From assembly GCF_027887165.1 (NCBI RefSeq), contig NC_077228.1, forward strand, positions 102,891,362 through 102,955,361: a stretch of 64,000 bases of DNA. The letters are read 5' to 3'. The notes beneath the pieces are model-generated. The model saw only the letters and a list, made by a program, of their open reading frames with translations. It had not been told where the DNA came from and searched no databases. Shown piece after piece: positions 12,301-20,992 of the stretch (the stretch's first letter is position 1; each line of letters opens with the position of its first letter). The DNA comes from Monodelphis domestica (Eukaryota; Chordata; Mammalia; Didelphimorphia; Didelphidae). Made by a program: the position numbers and the translations under genes.

Positions 12301-15300
12301 TGTATGATTTCTATCCAGCTATGGGAGAGAAGTCATTATACCAAGAAAAACACTCTGACCCCAAACCTTTCCTTTGGACATTGGCTTCAGTTTCTTTCTC
12401 TCTACATTTTTCTAGGCTTCTCCAGGACTGTTTTCTGTCTGCTCCCATGCTGAGTAGGGAAGGAGGGATGGAGGGAGGTGGGTGGATGGTATGGAAGTGA
12501 GCCTCACAGGCAAGTTCATAGGAAAGAGAAGAGGGCATGGGATTACCCCAGGCCAAAGAATGGGTAGTTTCTGTCCTGGCTCACAAACTCTCCTAACTTT
12601 CTCCCATTTGTGGCAAATAGTAGCACAGTGGCTACCCAGGTAACGATGCAGGCCTTGGCTCTGGGAGCCAAGTCATGGGGATGGGGGTGGCTTTACTGAA
12701 TTTGTGGTTAAGTTGGAGTCTATGACTTGGGAGAGAAGGGTGTCCAGTCACTGAACCAGAGAATATTCCCCTGTAACCATCAGCTAAAGTGAAGGAGGCA
12801 ACAGTCTCAGATAAGAGACCTACAGCTTTGTGCCTAGTCATGGGTTTCATAGTGACTTTGACAGTATGCCAGATTGTGGCGTGGTAACCACCACAAGTTC
12901 ATGGTGACCAGGGCACCATTTAGAATTTAGAAATTCATGTAGCTTCCCAGTTTCCAATTCCTGCCAACCCCCTACTCTTGCTGTTGAGGTCCATAGGACT
13001 TAGGGACAGAGGCACGAGATGAGCTGCCCAGGATGGACGTTGTCTCCCTGAATGTTCCTTCCCTCTCCATCTCCCTCATTTCTCCGTGCCCCGGGATCTT
13101 TCTGGTCAAGGATGAGGCCAACCTTTTTATCCCCTCATCCTTGTCCCTATTACACAGCCTCTCTGCCCTATTTCTTCAGAAAGCTTCTTTTCTTTGGCCT
13201 ACCTCTTCTTGTCCTTGCAGGCCAGCAGGGATAGCCTCTTCCTCTGTGCCAAAATTCTGGTTTGCCCAAAGTTCAAGTCAGTGTGTGCTGGTGAAGACAC
13301 ATTCATCATTGGGAGGACCCTGGTAAGTCATAGTGCCCATTTCTTTGGACCATCAGACCAAGGATAGCAGGGGCATCTCTCATGGTAGAGATGGAGGATT
13401 GCTGGGAGGGTACCTGAGGGGCCAGGGCACTGAGCTGGGAATCAGAAAGAACTTAGTGTGAATCTCTCCTCACACACCAGTTTTGAGTCTGGAGAAGTCA
13501 TTCTGTCTTTAGGGGCCTCGGTTTCTTCATCTTTAAAAGGAGCAGCAAGGTGACTTAGTGGCCAGGCCTAGAGATAAGAAGTCTTGGGTTCAGATCTGAT
13601 GACTTCCTAGCTGTGTGACCCTGGGCAAGTCACTTAACTCCCTTTGTTTAGCCCTTACCCTCCTTTTGCCTTGGAACTGATACTTAGTATCCATTCTAAG
13701 ACAAAAGATAAGGGCTAATAAATGAATAAATCAAATGAAGGGGTTGAATTCAATGGCCTCCAATATTTTCTTCTTCTTGTTCTAAATCTACAATTCTATG
13801 GTCCTTATGGGACAATTTCCTCCTTTTTACCATTTTGTGACTAGCATCATCTGGCATGTTTAGGGCGTAATGCCAAGAAGACAGTGTAGACTCAGCCCCT
13901 GCCCTGAGGGGGGGGGTCTATGAATCTCCAACAAGAAGTACTCTGATGTATGTGGACACTGAAATAATGAAACATTTTATAACTTCATATAGTTTCTAAG
14001 CCATTTGACATACATTATCCTATTTTATCCTCATGATAACCCTGGAAGGTAGATGCTATTATTATCCCTCCTCCCATTTTGATGATGAGGAAACTGAGGC
14101 TGAAAGATGTTAAGTGACTTAGTAAGTATCTGAGGTATGTCTTGAGCCTCAAGCAACTCTCATTGCAGGGCAGGAGCCTTCTATGGGAAACTCCCTACCA
14201 TAATGAAATCACAAGTCAGGGAATCAATGACCAGCCCTTTGGCTCTCTATTTACCTCTTCTTCCAGCTGGAGGAGCAAAAGGACAAGATCTCCTGGTTCC
14301 TGAGCCAGAGCCTCAGCTACTATAGTAGTTCCCAGGCAAGCATTCGCCAAATAGCCGTGTGGTTGACAAGTAAGGCCTTCCTCTGGCATCCCGCCCCTTC
14401 CTGTCCCAAGCTGTGCCCTCATCAGACCTTCGGCCCTGAGCCTCACTGACCAAAGCCCAGAGCCCCTTCCAGGATAGCCCTGTTTCTGAGGGATTCCTTT
14501 CTTATTGGCCTTTCCAGCAGGCTGAGCAATGTCTTCACCGCCAGAAGGCTGCCTTCCTGCCCAGAGGGACCTACCTGGGGCTTGGGAGGATCCTGGGGAG
14601 GGCTGGTGTCTATTAGCTGCTGCCCCCTTCTCTCTGGAGGAAAGTGCTTGCTGGTCATATCCTTTACTGTCAAGTATTGCCATAAGGGAAACAACTTAAG
14701 TTTCGAGGGAGAGTCTGACTTTTGGGGAATGGATGCTCCCAGCAGTTGCCTAAGGGACCTGAGCTGTGTGGACCCATGATAGGGCATTGCTAGGCATCTT
14801 GATACAAAGGACCTAGGCTCCAGATCTGACTCGCATACTAGCAGTTTGACCCTGGACAAGCCACCTAACTCCTCGGTCTCCTCATTTATAAAATGGAGAT
14901 AAGAAGGAGGTTGAAAGGATCAAATGAGACAATATGTGTAAAGCTCTTTGTAAACCTTAAATCAACTATATAACTTCAGCTTTTTTAAGGGTGGGAGGCT
15001 TCCAGCTCCCAGAGCATGTCAAGGGAGCTGCTGTCTGACCACTGATGGAAATTTGTGTCCTTGGACAGGCCAGATTATCCAGATCAAGGATCTAGAATAT
15101 GATGAGGAATATAAGGAAGTCTCTTCAGGTGAGGACTGGCCTTTTATATCTTGGGAAAGGTGTGTGAGTCAGTGGGTAGCAGTTGGGAGAGTCATAAAGT
15201 AGGGGAAACAGTTGACTTTATTCAAATAATATAGTCAAATCTGAATTGTCCACTCTGGTGGAGGGCTAAAGAGGTATGGATGATCCCCAAATCATGACCA

Positions 15301-16217
15301 TTTCCTGAGAGAGGCATTTTGGGCACCTCCAAAACCCAAGGAAGCTCTCCGCGTAACCATACCCCACCATCCCTCTACCTGTTCCCAGACCTCACACATT
15401 TGACGCAGGCTGAGTCACCTGAGTTACCTGGGGTGGACTAGCAAGAAGGACTCACATTGCTCCAGATAAGAGGTCTGGTGAAACCTTGACTTTCTCCCAT
15501 GCAGAGAAATTTTCATTACTTTGGAACAAAGTCGAAGTCATGAGCATCCTGCCCCTTTTCCATTTGTAATGCATGAGTTATGAGTCAGTCTGTGGTTTTC
15601 TGATACTGTTTGGACCAAATCATTTAACAACTTTTCCTTCCTTACTTCTACCTTTCTTTTCCCCTTGGATCCCTGGACCCTCAAGCACTGTTTACTGGAA
15701 AATTCAAAGGGGCTTTTTGGTAGTCCCCCTTGACGTTACACTTCTGAGCAATGGTTGACTCCCAGGTGACTGTTTCCGAGACTCTCAAAGTACTTTACAC
15801 TTAGTTAATCTTCCTAGTCCCCTGGCAGAAAAGGAGAGAGAATAGGGAGGAACATGATAGGGAAAACAAGGCAGCTGACAGTAGAGCTGGGGTGATGACT
15901 CTTGAGGCCCATTTCTATCTCAGGATAGTGCCAGGGTCACTGGAGCCCTTGTCCAAGCAGCCCTTTCCCAAGCAGGGGAAGCCTTCAGAAGACACAATCC
16001 AAACCTTGGCATTCTCCTTTCCCTTTGGCCTCTCCTTGCCCTCCTCCTCCTGCCCCTTAGTCTAAAGAGCCACTTGCCACTTTGTGTTGCAGCCCTAAGA
16101 CGCATGAAAAAAGATGAAGACCCAGCTGTCGCCTGCTTGGCAGCACAGACCATCTGGATTTTGAGATCCAGGAGGCTGCATCGTGGTAAAATACGTCGTG
16201 TTGTTTGGTGCTTCTGA
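217..16217 (+). CDS. MROH3: MROH3-like maestro HEAT-like repeat protein, last 11 coding exons (5' part outside window)
   Basis: Eleven exons (217-358, 923-1098, 4997-5134, 5221-5335, 8389-8529, 9348-9524, 11923-12081, 13221-13322, 14267-14369, 15069-15128, 16093-16217) join in one continuous frame and end at TGA 16215-16217, giving 478 residues. The protein is alpha-helical with leucine-rich helix pairs typical of HEAT/ARM solenoids. Segments such as 'SLIPLLFHLQDESSSVA', 'IRQIAVWL' and 'DPAVACLAAQTIWIL' follow the MROH C-terminal pattern (helix, short loop with a conserved D-P or D-E, helix). MROH proteins are poorly characterised and no catalytic residues are expected. The neighbour is KIF21B, tail to tail. 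From memory, human MROH3P (a pseudogene) occupies this place at 1q32.1, which is the basis for the symbol; the MROH family is certain from the sequence, the paralog number is synteny inference. No stop or frameshift was seen in the part present. The start codon and promoter are left of the window. Confidence 0.82.
923..1098 (+). CDS. MROH3: MROH3 exon M2
   Basis: Acceptor 'ctctgctcttccag' at 909-922. Reads ASRALNALLLESNSKLNV, then LYPWLYMALLTLISFLVFE, and ends NPV plus two bases. The donor GTACTC at 1099 rather than GTGAGG at 1094 is chosen because only it keeps frame with the exon at 4997 (AG+C = Ser). Confidence 0.75.
1108..2205 (-). mobile_element. L3/CR1 LINE 3' fragment
   Basis: On the minus strand 1114-1395 reads MIVIFKYLKRCNRERALKLF, then CLAPKDN, RYIRKNLLTI and LLLEVF, matching the C-terminal end of CR1/L3 ORF2 (pattern FKYLKGC..E..LFCLAP, IRKNFLTI, SLEVFK). 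Similarity continues through the reverse-transcriptase end to about 2205, where the + strand has 'gctgtcaaaaaaggtgataagg'. Heavily decayed; lies in the long MROH3 intron. Confidence 0.8.
2209..2412 (-). repeat. WSINE1-like CORE-SINE, full length
   Basis: The reverse complement begins with 'ggggcagctgggtggctcag' (box A region), has a box-B-like 'tcctggattcaaatttga' and the core 'gggtgaccctgggcaagtcact', and ends in a T-rich tail. Inserted at the end of the L3 fragment. Confidence 0.9.
2522..3487 (+). mobile_element. Solo LTR of an endogenous retrovirus (fossil)
   Basis: About 0.95 kb beginning TG, with a TATA-like 'gataaaaagc' at 3340-3349, a polyadenylation signal AATAAA at 3409-3414 and a GC-rich R/U5-like end. 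No internal gag, pol or env region is attached, so it is read as a solo LTR, perhaps gammaretrovirus/ERV1-like (family uncertain). It adjoins a truncated MAR1 copy. Age cannot be dated from a single copy. Confidence 0.55.
3489..3676 (-). repeat. MAR1-like SINE, 3' end missing next to the LTR
   Basis: 'tttcttggcaaagatgttgg' on + is the reverse of the MAR1/RTE tail; the core and 'ctctgcccacagcaccacctggc' follow. The last ~40 bp of the tail are absent exactly where the LTR ends, which suggests the LTR insertion removed or displaced them. Confidence 0.75.
3690..3932 (-). repeat. MIR/THER1-type CORE-SINE
   Basis: Contains 'cagcagccctgtgagatctg', 'gatgaggctctgg' and 'aggatttgaactctggtctt', the usual MIR core in reverse. 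Limits approximate. Confidence 0.7.
3931..4135 (+). mobile_element. hAT-like non-autonomous DNA transposon (MITE)
   Basis: Left end 'cagtggtgtcaaactt' and right end 'ggagtttgactcctc' form imperfect inverted termini about 200 bp apart; the interior is A/T-rich with 'tttgttagccatttctgaattacattt'. A related piece lies at 31695-31845. No transposase. Confidence 0.5.
4185..4350 (+). repeat. MIR SINE
   Basis: 'actgggagtcaggagacctg', 'ctgtgtgaccttgggcaagt' and 'cctcagtttcctcctctgca' are diagnostic MIR blocks in order. Confidence 0.85.
4652..4838 (+). repeat. WSINE1-like CORE-SINE
   Basis: Box A 'taggtagctcagtggattgg', box B 'ggtcctgggttcaaatgtg', core and 'cttggaaccaatacttactg' tail, in the intron before MROH3 exon M3. 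Confidence 0.88.
4997..5134 (+). CDS. MROH3: MROH3 exon M3
   Basis: Acceptor 'ctattttcacag'. Reads HSIECLKTLICSAGYDYQ, then HRTWELLTDPEGYLEG, with donor GTAAGC at 5135. Ends two bases into a Lys codon that is completed at 5221. The 86-bp intron to the next exon is the shortest in the gene. Confidence 0.8.
5221..5335 (+). CDS. MROH3: MROH3 exon M4
   Basis: Acceptor 'ttttccatgacag'. Reads SMTIRNFWHIRPIVSLIF and ends VTALAVLAE before donor GTCTGT. Phase 0 at its end. The run of helices separated by G-H-E-D-G-S fits one HEAT unit. Confidence 0.8.
5460..5620 (-). repeat. MIR/THER1 SINE, degraded
   Basis: 'tttgccaagcactttgcata' and 'gaggaaactgagactgagag' mark the reverse MIR tail and core; a further degraded MIR-like piece continues to about 5770. 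Confidence 0.6.
6301..6548 (+). repeat. MAR1 SINE (RTE-tailed), near full length
   Basis: tRNA-like head 'ggtggttcagtggatagagc', CORE block, then 'gccaagaaaaccccaaattg' and 'gaagagtcagacacagctga', the tail shared with RTE/BovB LINEs. Preceded by (TAA)n at 6272-6292. Confidence 0.9.
7692..7866 (-). repeat. WSINE1-like CORE-SINE
   Basis: Reverse copy with 'attggttctaagacagaag', 'gggctaggcaatgggggtta' and 'gagccacctagctttgcccc'. In MROH3 intron M4-M5. Confidence 0.85.
8389..8529 (+). CDS. MROH3: MROH3 exon M5
   Basis: Acceptor 'gtttttggcag'. Exactly 47 codons in phase 0: LFQSAEVAAMVDENIIEF, then NDPVTQKLVLKSAGNLGV. Donor GTGAAG at 8530. 'VLKSAGNLG' resembles the conserved 'L.ALGN' HEAT helix of other MROH proteins. 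Confidence 0.8.
8813..9025 (+). repeat. WSINE1-like CORE-SINE with A-rich tail
   Basis: Starts 'cagggcagctgggtagctca' and keeps boxes A and B, core and tail; ends in an A-rich run at about 9010-9027. In MROH3 intron M5-M6. Confidence 0.9.
9348..9524 (+). CDS. MROH3: MROH3 exon M6
   Basis: 59 codons, phase 0. The acceptor used is the second of two tandem AGs (9346-9347), because using the first (9336-9337) soon runs into a stop. Reads GKFLRSLQPYVLNSCF, then AFLALRCIICNLNW, and ends RPFFDD before donor GTGAGA. Confidence 0.8.
9795..10000 (+). repeat. MIR/THER1 SINE
   Basis: 'cctcagtttcctcatctctc' and 'atgagataatatgtaaagag' blocks in order; head degraded. Confidence 0.65.
10366..10565 (+). repeat. 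WSINE1-like CORE-SINE
   Basis: Full-length copy with 'ggtagttcagtggattgaga' and 'gtgtgaccctgggcaagaca', ending in T8 (10552-10559). In MROH3 intron M6-M7. Confidence 0.9.
10940..11050 (-). repeat. MIR/THER1 tail fragment
   Basis: 'aaggtttacaaagtacttat' and 'catttaatcttcacaacatc' are the reverse of the MIR 3' part. Confidence 0.55.
11690..11855 (+). repeat. MIR SINE
   Basis: 'tcagtaagtcacttaacttc', 'tttcttcatctgtaaaagg' and 'gctagatggcctctgaggcc' in order. Confidence 0.75.
11923..12081 (+). CDS. MROH3: MROH3 exon M7
   Basis: 53 codons, phase 0, acceptor 'attgcttctag'. Reads DSEEHRYNSIDMFGILL, KVKRRFLMVSFRYQIH and SLIPLLFHLQDESSSVAS; this is one of the best MROH-like segments. Donor GTGAGA at 12082. 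Confidence 0.82.
13221..13322 (+). CDS. MROH3: MROH3 exon M8
   Basis: 34 codons, phase 0, acceptor 'cttgtccttgcag', donor GTAAGT. Reads ASRDSLFLCAKILVCPKF and ends FIIGRTL. In MROH relatives the equivalent helix is 'AC...L..CA..L'. Confidence 0.8.
13543..13715 (+). repeat. WSINE1-like CORE-SINE, internally shortened head
   Basis: Head 'agcaaggtgacttagtggcc' lacks part of box A; the core and 'cttggaactgatacttagta' tail are present. Preceded by MIR-like sequence from about 13430. Confidence 0.8.
13960..14140 (-). repeat. MIR/THER1 SINE
   Basis: 'tcctcatgataaccctggaa' and 'gatgaggaaactgaggctga' in reverse MIR order. Confidence 0.7.
14267..14369 (+). CDS. MROH3: MROH3 exon M9
   Basis: Acceptor 'ctcttcttccag'. 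Reads LEEQKDKISWFLSQSLSYY, then SSSQASIRQIAVWLT plus one base. Donor GTAAGG at 14370. Confidence 0.8.
14790..14980 (+). repeat. MIR/THER1 SINE
   Basis: 'tttgaccctggacaagccac', 'tcggtctcctcatttataaa' and 'gtaaagctctttgtaaacct' in order, in MROH3 intron M9-M10. Confidence 0.75.
15069..15128 (+). CDS. MROH3: MROH3 exon M10
   Basis: Small 60-nt exon. Acceptor 'gtccttggacag'; two bases complete Ser, then QIIQIKDLEYDEEYKEVSS, ending one base into Ala. Donor GTGAGG at 15129. Confidence 0.78.
16093..16217 (+). CDS. MROH3: MROH3 terminal coding exon M11
   Basis: Acceptor 'ctttgtgttgcag'. Reads ALRRMKKDEDPAVACLAAQ, then TIWILRSRRLHRGKIRR and VVWCF before TGA at 16215-16217. The basic tail after the last HEAT helix is plausible as the natural C-terminus. 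Confidence 0.8.
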
Positions 16218-16239
16218 GCTAGAGGCCCAGCCACAATGT

Positions 16240-16400
16240 CTCTGCCCCTGTGCCTCTGCCAGGCCATCCCCCATGCTCGTTCCTCCTCACCTCTGCCTCA
16301 AAGCATCCTTGCTTCCCTCTCAGCTACCCAGGAGGGCTTCCCTGATCACCTGCCTTTCTCATGTTGTTGTTCTGACCCTCCTCATATTACCTTGTCTTTG
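16240..16400 (+). repeat. L2-like LINE 3' fragment
   Basis: 'ccatgctcgttcctcctcac', 'aggagggcttccctgatcac' resemble the L2 3' region. Lies in the MROH3 3' UTR. Confidence 0.45.
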
Positions 16401-16414
16401 CTTCTCTGTGTATA

Positions 16415-16655
16415 TGCCTGGAGTCAGGAAAGCCTGAGTTCAAATTTGGCCTCAGGCACTTACCAGCTAGGTGACCCTGGGCAAGTCACTTTACCTCTAC
16501 CATACTCAGTTTCTTTATCTATAAAGTGGGGATAATAACAACCCCTACCTCATAAGGTTGCTGTGTGAGGATCAAATAAGGTAATATTTGCGAAGCACTT
16601 AGCATAGGGCCTGGCTCAGATCTGGTAAGCGCTATATAAATGTTAATTTATTATA
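16415..16655 (+). repeat. MIR/THER1 SINE in MROH3 3' UTR
   Basis: Full-length: 'gcctggagtcaggaaagcct', 'ggtgaccctgggcaagtcac', 'tcagtttctttatctataaa', 'gcgctatataaatgttaatt'. The gene's AATAAA follows directly. Confidence 0.85.
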
Positions 16656-16667
16656 AGTGCTTTTTGA

Positions 16668-16673
16668 AATAAA
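16668..16673 (+). promoter_or_regulatory. Polyadenylation signal AATAAA of MROH3
   Basis: First canonical AATAAA after the TGA at 16215, 451 bp downstream, just past the end of the MIR copy. A GT-containing stretch follows (gaggttgatgctgtttg, from about 16699). Confidence 0.5.
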
Positions 16674-17387
16674 ATGAGGCTTCTAAGCCTTGCATCTATG
16701 AGGTTGATGCTGTTTGATTTCTGCAAAATTTAATGAGAGAAAATGGAAGTAGTCCAGAGTTTATTCATCCCCCCCCACTTTCATATTTTGTTTATGAAAT
16801 ATCACGTTTCTGTTAGCTGTGTGAAGATGACCTCACGCTGTGTCTTCCCCTCCAGGACAGTTCCTCCACCTCTGCCCCAGAACCAAGAGTCCGAATGACC
16901 TAGCATTTATTAAGTGTCTTGTGTTTGCTGCACTGTGCGCGCTAGGCCTGGGATACAGTGACAAAAAGGGAAATACAGGGTCAAAGAGCTTGCCTTTGAC
17001 AGGGGTGAGGTGGGGGGATTGGACATGGACATAAAAGAGTCCCCACAGGATCATCTGAGGGAGGTGGAGGAGGGTGAGAGAAGCACTGAGAAACCTGAGG
17101 GTCGTGAAGGCCTTTTCATAGGAGGCAGAAGCTACAGGCTCCAAGGGGCAAAAGGGAGGAAGGAAGGGGCCCTCAAGGCAAGGCCATGAGGCCATGACTG
17201 CTGAGTCTAGAGCAGGGCAAGTCATGAATGGGAGAGGGAGAGTAATGACTGCACAGGAAGCTTAGAAGTCTGAGAGGCTTTAACAAACTGAACAGTTTGT
17301 TTTTATCCTTGAGACCAGAGGGAATCCCTGAAGGTTCTTGAGCAGAGGAGATTCCAAGGGAGAAGAGGGGTGAGGGCCAGACAGTGG

Positions 17388-17490
17388 GGGTCAAGTGACT
17401 TGCCTAAGGTCACCCAGCTAGGAAGTGGCTGAGGCCAAGTCCTCCTGACTCTGGACCTGGTGCTCTGTCTGTGTGATCTAGCTGTCCCCC
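17388..17490 (-). repeat. CORE-SINE fragment
   Basis: 'gggggtcaagtgacttgcct' to 'tgatctagctgtccccc' is the reverse of a WSINE1/MAR1 core and head. Confidence 0.65.
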
Positions 17491-17504
17491 TTCTCTCCAC
17501 TCTT

Positions 17505-18085
17505 AACAGCCACCATCCATGCTCTGCCACTCATCTTGTCTCATCTAGACTATTACAGCAGCCTCCTAATTGTTCTCCTCACTCCATCCCTCCTCCATCT
17601 AGCTGCCAAAATTATTTCACTAAAAGAATAGCTCTGACCACACCACCCCCTCCCCACCCTCCCAGCACCATCAATAAACCCGTCACTCCCGATGACCTCT
17701 AGGCTAGACTATAATGCCCTATTCTTTAAAGTCTGGCCCCTCTTTTTCTTTCCGTGCTTCTACACTCATCCACACTGAACTACTTGCTGTCCCTCCCCCA
17801 CAACACTCGGTCTCTCATCTCCACCCCATGCTCTATCTCCTTACCTTCATTTCTTAGAATCTCTAATTTCCTTCAAGGCTCAAATCAAACGCCATCTTCT
17901 GTAGCAGGCCCTCCCCAGCTGCTAGTAATCTTGTGTTTACTCTAAAGAGTTCGTAGATAGACCTACCCGTGTACAGGTTGAGCTCCTTCCCCATCCAGTT
18001 GTACACAAAGATAGTCCGTTCTTTCTTTGTTTCCCGGCACCTAGTACGGTGCCTGACATAGTCAGCAGTGAATAGAATTGTTGAT
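17505..18085 (+). mobile_element. L2 LINE 3' end
   Basis: Carries 'ctattacagcagcctcctaa', 'gcccttctttaaagtctggc'-like and 'cttcaaggctcaaatcaaac' blocks and ends 'ggcacctagtacggtgcctg', the order seen in L2. Intergenic. Confidence 0.65.
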
Positions 18086-19856
18086 TGATTGCACCACAAG
18101 AGAGAAGTCAAGAAAGAGGAGAACTGAGATAAAGCCTTTCGATTTAGACCATTGATGACTTTGGATAAAGAAAATGATGCCCAGAGAATACAGATTCATT
18201 TGAATATTATCTTGAACTGAATAGAATTAGGACAAATGTGACAGGAAATGGAAGCCATTTTCATTTCTCATCAGTGACTCCGCTAACCATTTATTGATTA
18301 TATGCTGATTGTACTAGGCCCTAGAGATACAAAGGATCCCCCTCTGCCCCCACCCCCAAACCCAACCCAAAGCCACCTTGCTTTCAAGTTTTCGTTCTAT
18401 CTTGGGACACAACTGTTTGGCATACCCTGGGCCCGGTTGACTTGTATAATAGATAGCTGGTATTTCCGCCTTGAGCAATGAAAGACAAAATGGCACCTCC
18501 CTGATTCTGGATGACTAAAAGAATCTAATGGAAAAGCCAAACAGGGAAGCTAGCCTGGTGCTGATGGCTTGGTTGATTCTTAACATTTGATCCTAATATT
18601 TGCCAACTTTAAGGCTTCGCCCATGGGCCTATGGAGAGTTCTGGAAGCTGATGATCCCTCTCTTGATGGGGATAGATTATGCCCCAAATAGCAGGACTCC
18701 CTGTGAGCAAGTGTCCTCTGAATGTGACCCTGGATTTTGCCATAGGTAGGTAAGCGGGGCTCTCCATTTGTATCTGCTCCCATACTCTCAAGCCTATCCT
18801 TTACTAAAGACCTTTTGTCAGCTCTCCTCTCCCTCCCCTCCTGCCCCCTGTTCTTTCTCTGTTCCCACTTCCTTCCCTCTCTTCTTCTCATTATCTGATC
18901 TGTCTGTCTGTCCCTCCCGCTGCCTAGTCTATGCAGCTATCTCAGACTCTCCTCTGAGCCCAGCAGCTGGTTAACCTGGCCATGAGCCATGGCATACAGC
19001 TGCAGTCACTTGCTTGGGTTTGAAAATAAACTTCCAAAGCAAGATGAAAACCTTCTCTAATCTCTGACTTGGCAAAGAGGTTGTCACCTACCCCCCCCCC
19101 CCCCCAGTCTCAGCTCCATCCTGTGCCTACCAGCTGTCAGGGGGAGTGTGGGCGGAGAACATGCAAGGAGTCCTAGGGGTCACAAGCCCTTTCTGAACAT
19201 GTTTGTGCCATGCTCTTGGCCCTCCCTGCCTCCAAATGCAAATCCATAGTGTAAAAACTCTTGCTTGGACTAGGAAATCTATTTTGCCCTCTTCCTGGGT
19301 AAACTTCCCAGAAATTGGCTGGAATCTTATGACTTAAGAGGGTATCATATCCCCAAAGGGTCAGCCTAAGCAGCAGGAATCAAGGCCTGCAAAGTAGACC
19401 GATTTGGAAGTGAACAGGCCCTGACACTCAAGAGAGCAGGGATGGGCCCCATTGCTTGTTCTCAATCGCAAGGCAAGTTTTTGAAACAAAATTGATTTTC
19501 CCACACACTTGTGTTGGTTGTCCTGTTAGAGGGAGTTCCAAGGACCAAACAATATGACATGCAGGGGCACCTCACTTTGTGAATTGACATGCTACTGAAA
19601 GATTCTGCAAAACAAATAAAAAGGCTACTCGGTTTAATTGCATTTTTACATCCAAATCCCAAAATGGAACCACTGATTTGTTCTGAGTCAGATCTATCCC
19701 ATACATAACAGGGGGTAAGCTGACAGGGGAGATGGGATGGGGTGACATCAGGTAGGGGGTATTCCATGGAGAGAAGGAACACCTCTTTATCAGACACTGC
19801 AGTGGGTGGGGATGGAGGAAGGAAGAACATGGTAGGCTATAGATAAAGGAATCTCG

Positions 19857-20123
19857 GGGCAGCTGGGTAACACAGCAGATAGAATGCCAGGCCTGAAGTC
19901 AGGAAGACTTCTCTTCCTGGGTTCAATTCTGGCCTCAGACACTTGGTGATGCTTACACATAAGGGACCTTGGGCAAGCCACTTAACCCTGCTTGTCTCCG
20001 TTTTCTCATCTGTAAAAATGGTCTGGAGAGGGAACTGACAAACCATTCCAGTATCCTTGCCAAGAAAACCCCAAATGGGGTCATGAAGAGTCAGACACGA
20101 CTGAAAAATGACTGAACAATAAC
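19857..20123 (+). repeat. MAR1 SINE, full length
   Basis: Head 'ggggcagctgggtaacacag', CORE block, and the complete RTE-type end 'gccaagaaaaccccaaatgg' ... 'agtcagacacgactgaaaaa'. The best-preserved MAR1 copy here. Confidence 0.92.
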
Positions 20124-20454
20124 TCTATTCACTACACTTGGCTATTAACAAGCACAATTATTTACCACACCCGGCTGTGGATGTGCTTTGTTGTCCTAGA
20201 AGTTATCTTCCTTAGAGCATCTGCCCAAGAGGCCAGTGTCTCTGGGCCTCAACAAGATGCTGTCCCAGAGGGATGCGCCTCTCTGGTGGGACCCAGTATC
20301 CTTGGGAATATGGTTCCTCTCACGCTCCTGCCAAGTGAATGTCTTTAAAAATGGATTTGAGAACTACATGCCCCGAGATTCATCCTGCTGGAGCAAGACC
20401 AGGAGGCTCTAAGCTAGGTTTGAGGTAGTGACTGCCAAACTCATGGAAAGAGCC

Positions 20455-20620
20455 CTGGCCTCAGGGATTAAAGAATTTAGGCCCATTTTCTTATCTGCAA
20501 AATGGGGATAATAATAGCATCTGCCCCACAGGATTGTTGTGAGGCTGGAATGAAATAATATATGTGTGAAGCACTCTGCCAACGTATGCATATAGATAAT
20601 AAAATTATATATACACATGC
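20455..20620 (+). repeat. MIR/THER1 SINE 3' part
   Basis: 'ttcttatctgcaaaatgggg', 'attgttgtgaggctggaatg', 'gtgaagcactctgccaacgt'. Its 3' end merges into the minisatellite that follows. Confidence 0.7.
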
Positions 20621-20992
20621 TATATAAATGTTAGCTATTATATATGAGTTAGATGATCATGAATTGTGTTTAAAATGCTATGTTAGCTATTATAGATGAA
20701 TATGAATATATTGAAATAATGTATAATAGAAATGTTTGAAATGCTATATAAATGTTAGCTATTATGTATGAATATAGAAAATATATAAATATTGAAATGA
20801 CATTTTTAAAATGCTATATGTTAGCCATTATATATAAATATAAACCTATAGATATTGAAATAATATATAACATAAATGTTTAATTTGGGCTATATAAATG
20901 TTAGCTATTATACAATATCCAAATATAGATGATATATAGATAAAACAAATATATAAATGTTTAAAATGCTCCATGTTAGCTATGATTATTTT
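20615..20992 (+). repeat. Degenerate minisatellite, about six units of 57-78 bp
   Basis: The motif 'tgctatataaatgttagcta' or a close variant starts near 20618, 20676, 20741, 20810, 20889 and 20966. Each copy is followed by A/T-rich filler with 'tattgaaataatatata'. The motif is the usual 3' end of MIR/THER1, so the array seems to have grown from the SINE tail. Confidence 0.75.

Larger units (their letters stand above)
16218..16690 (+). other. MROH3: MROH3 3' UTR, made largely of old repeats
   Basis: From the stop codon to just past a canonical AATAAA at 16668-16673. About 16240-16400 is L2-like and 16415-16655 is a MIR/THER1 SINE, so most of the UTR is transposon-derived. The true cleavage site is not proven. 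Confidence 0.5.
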
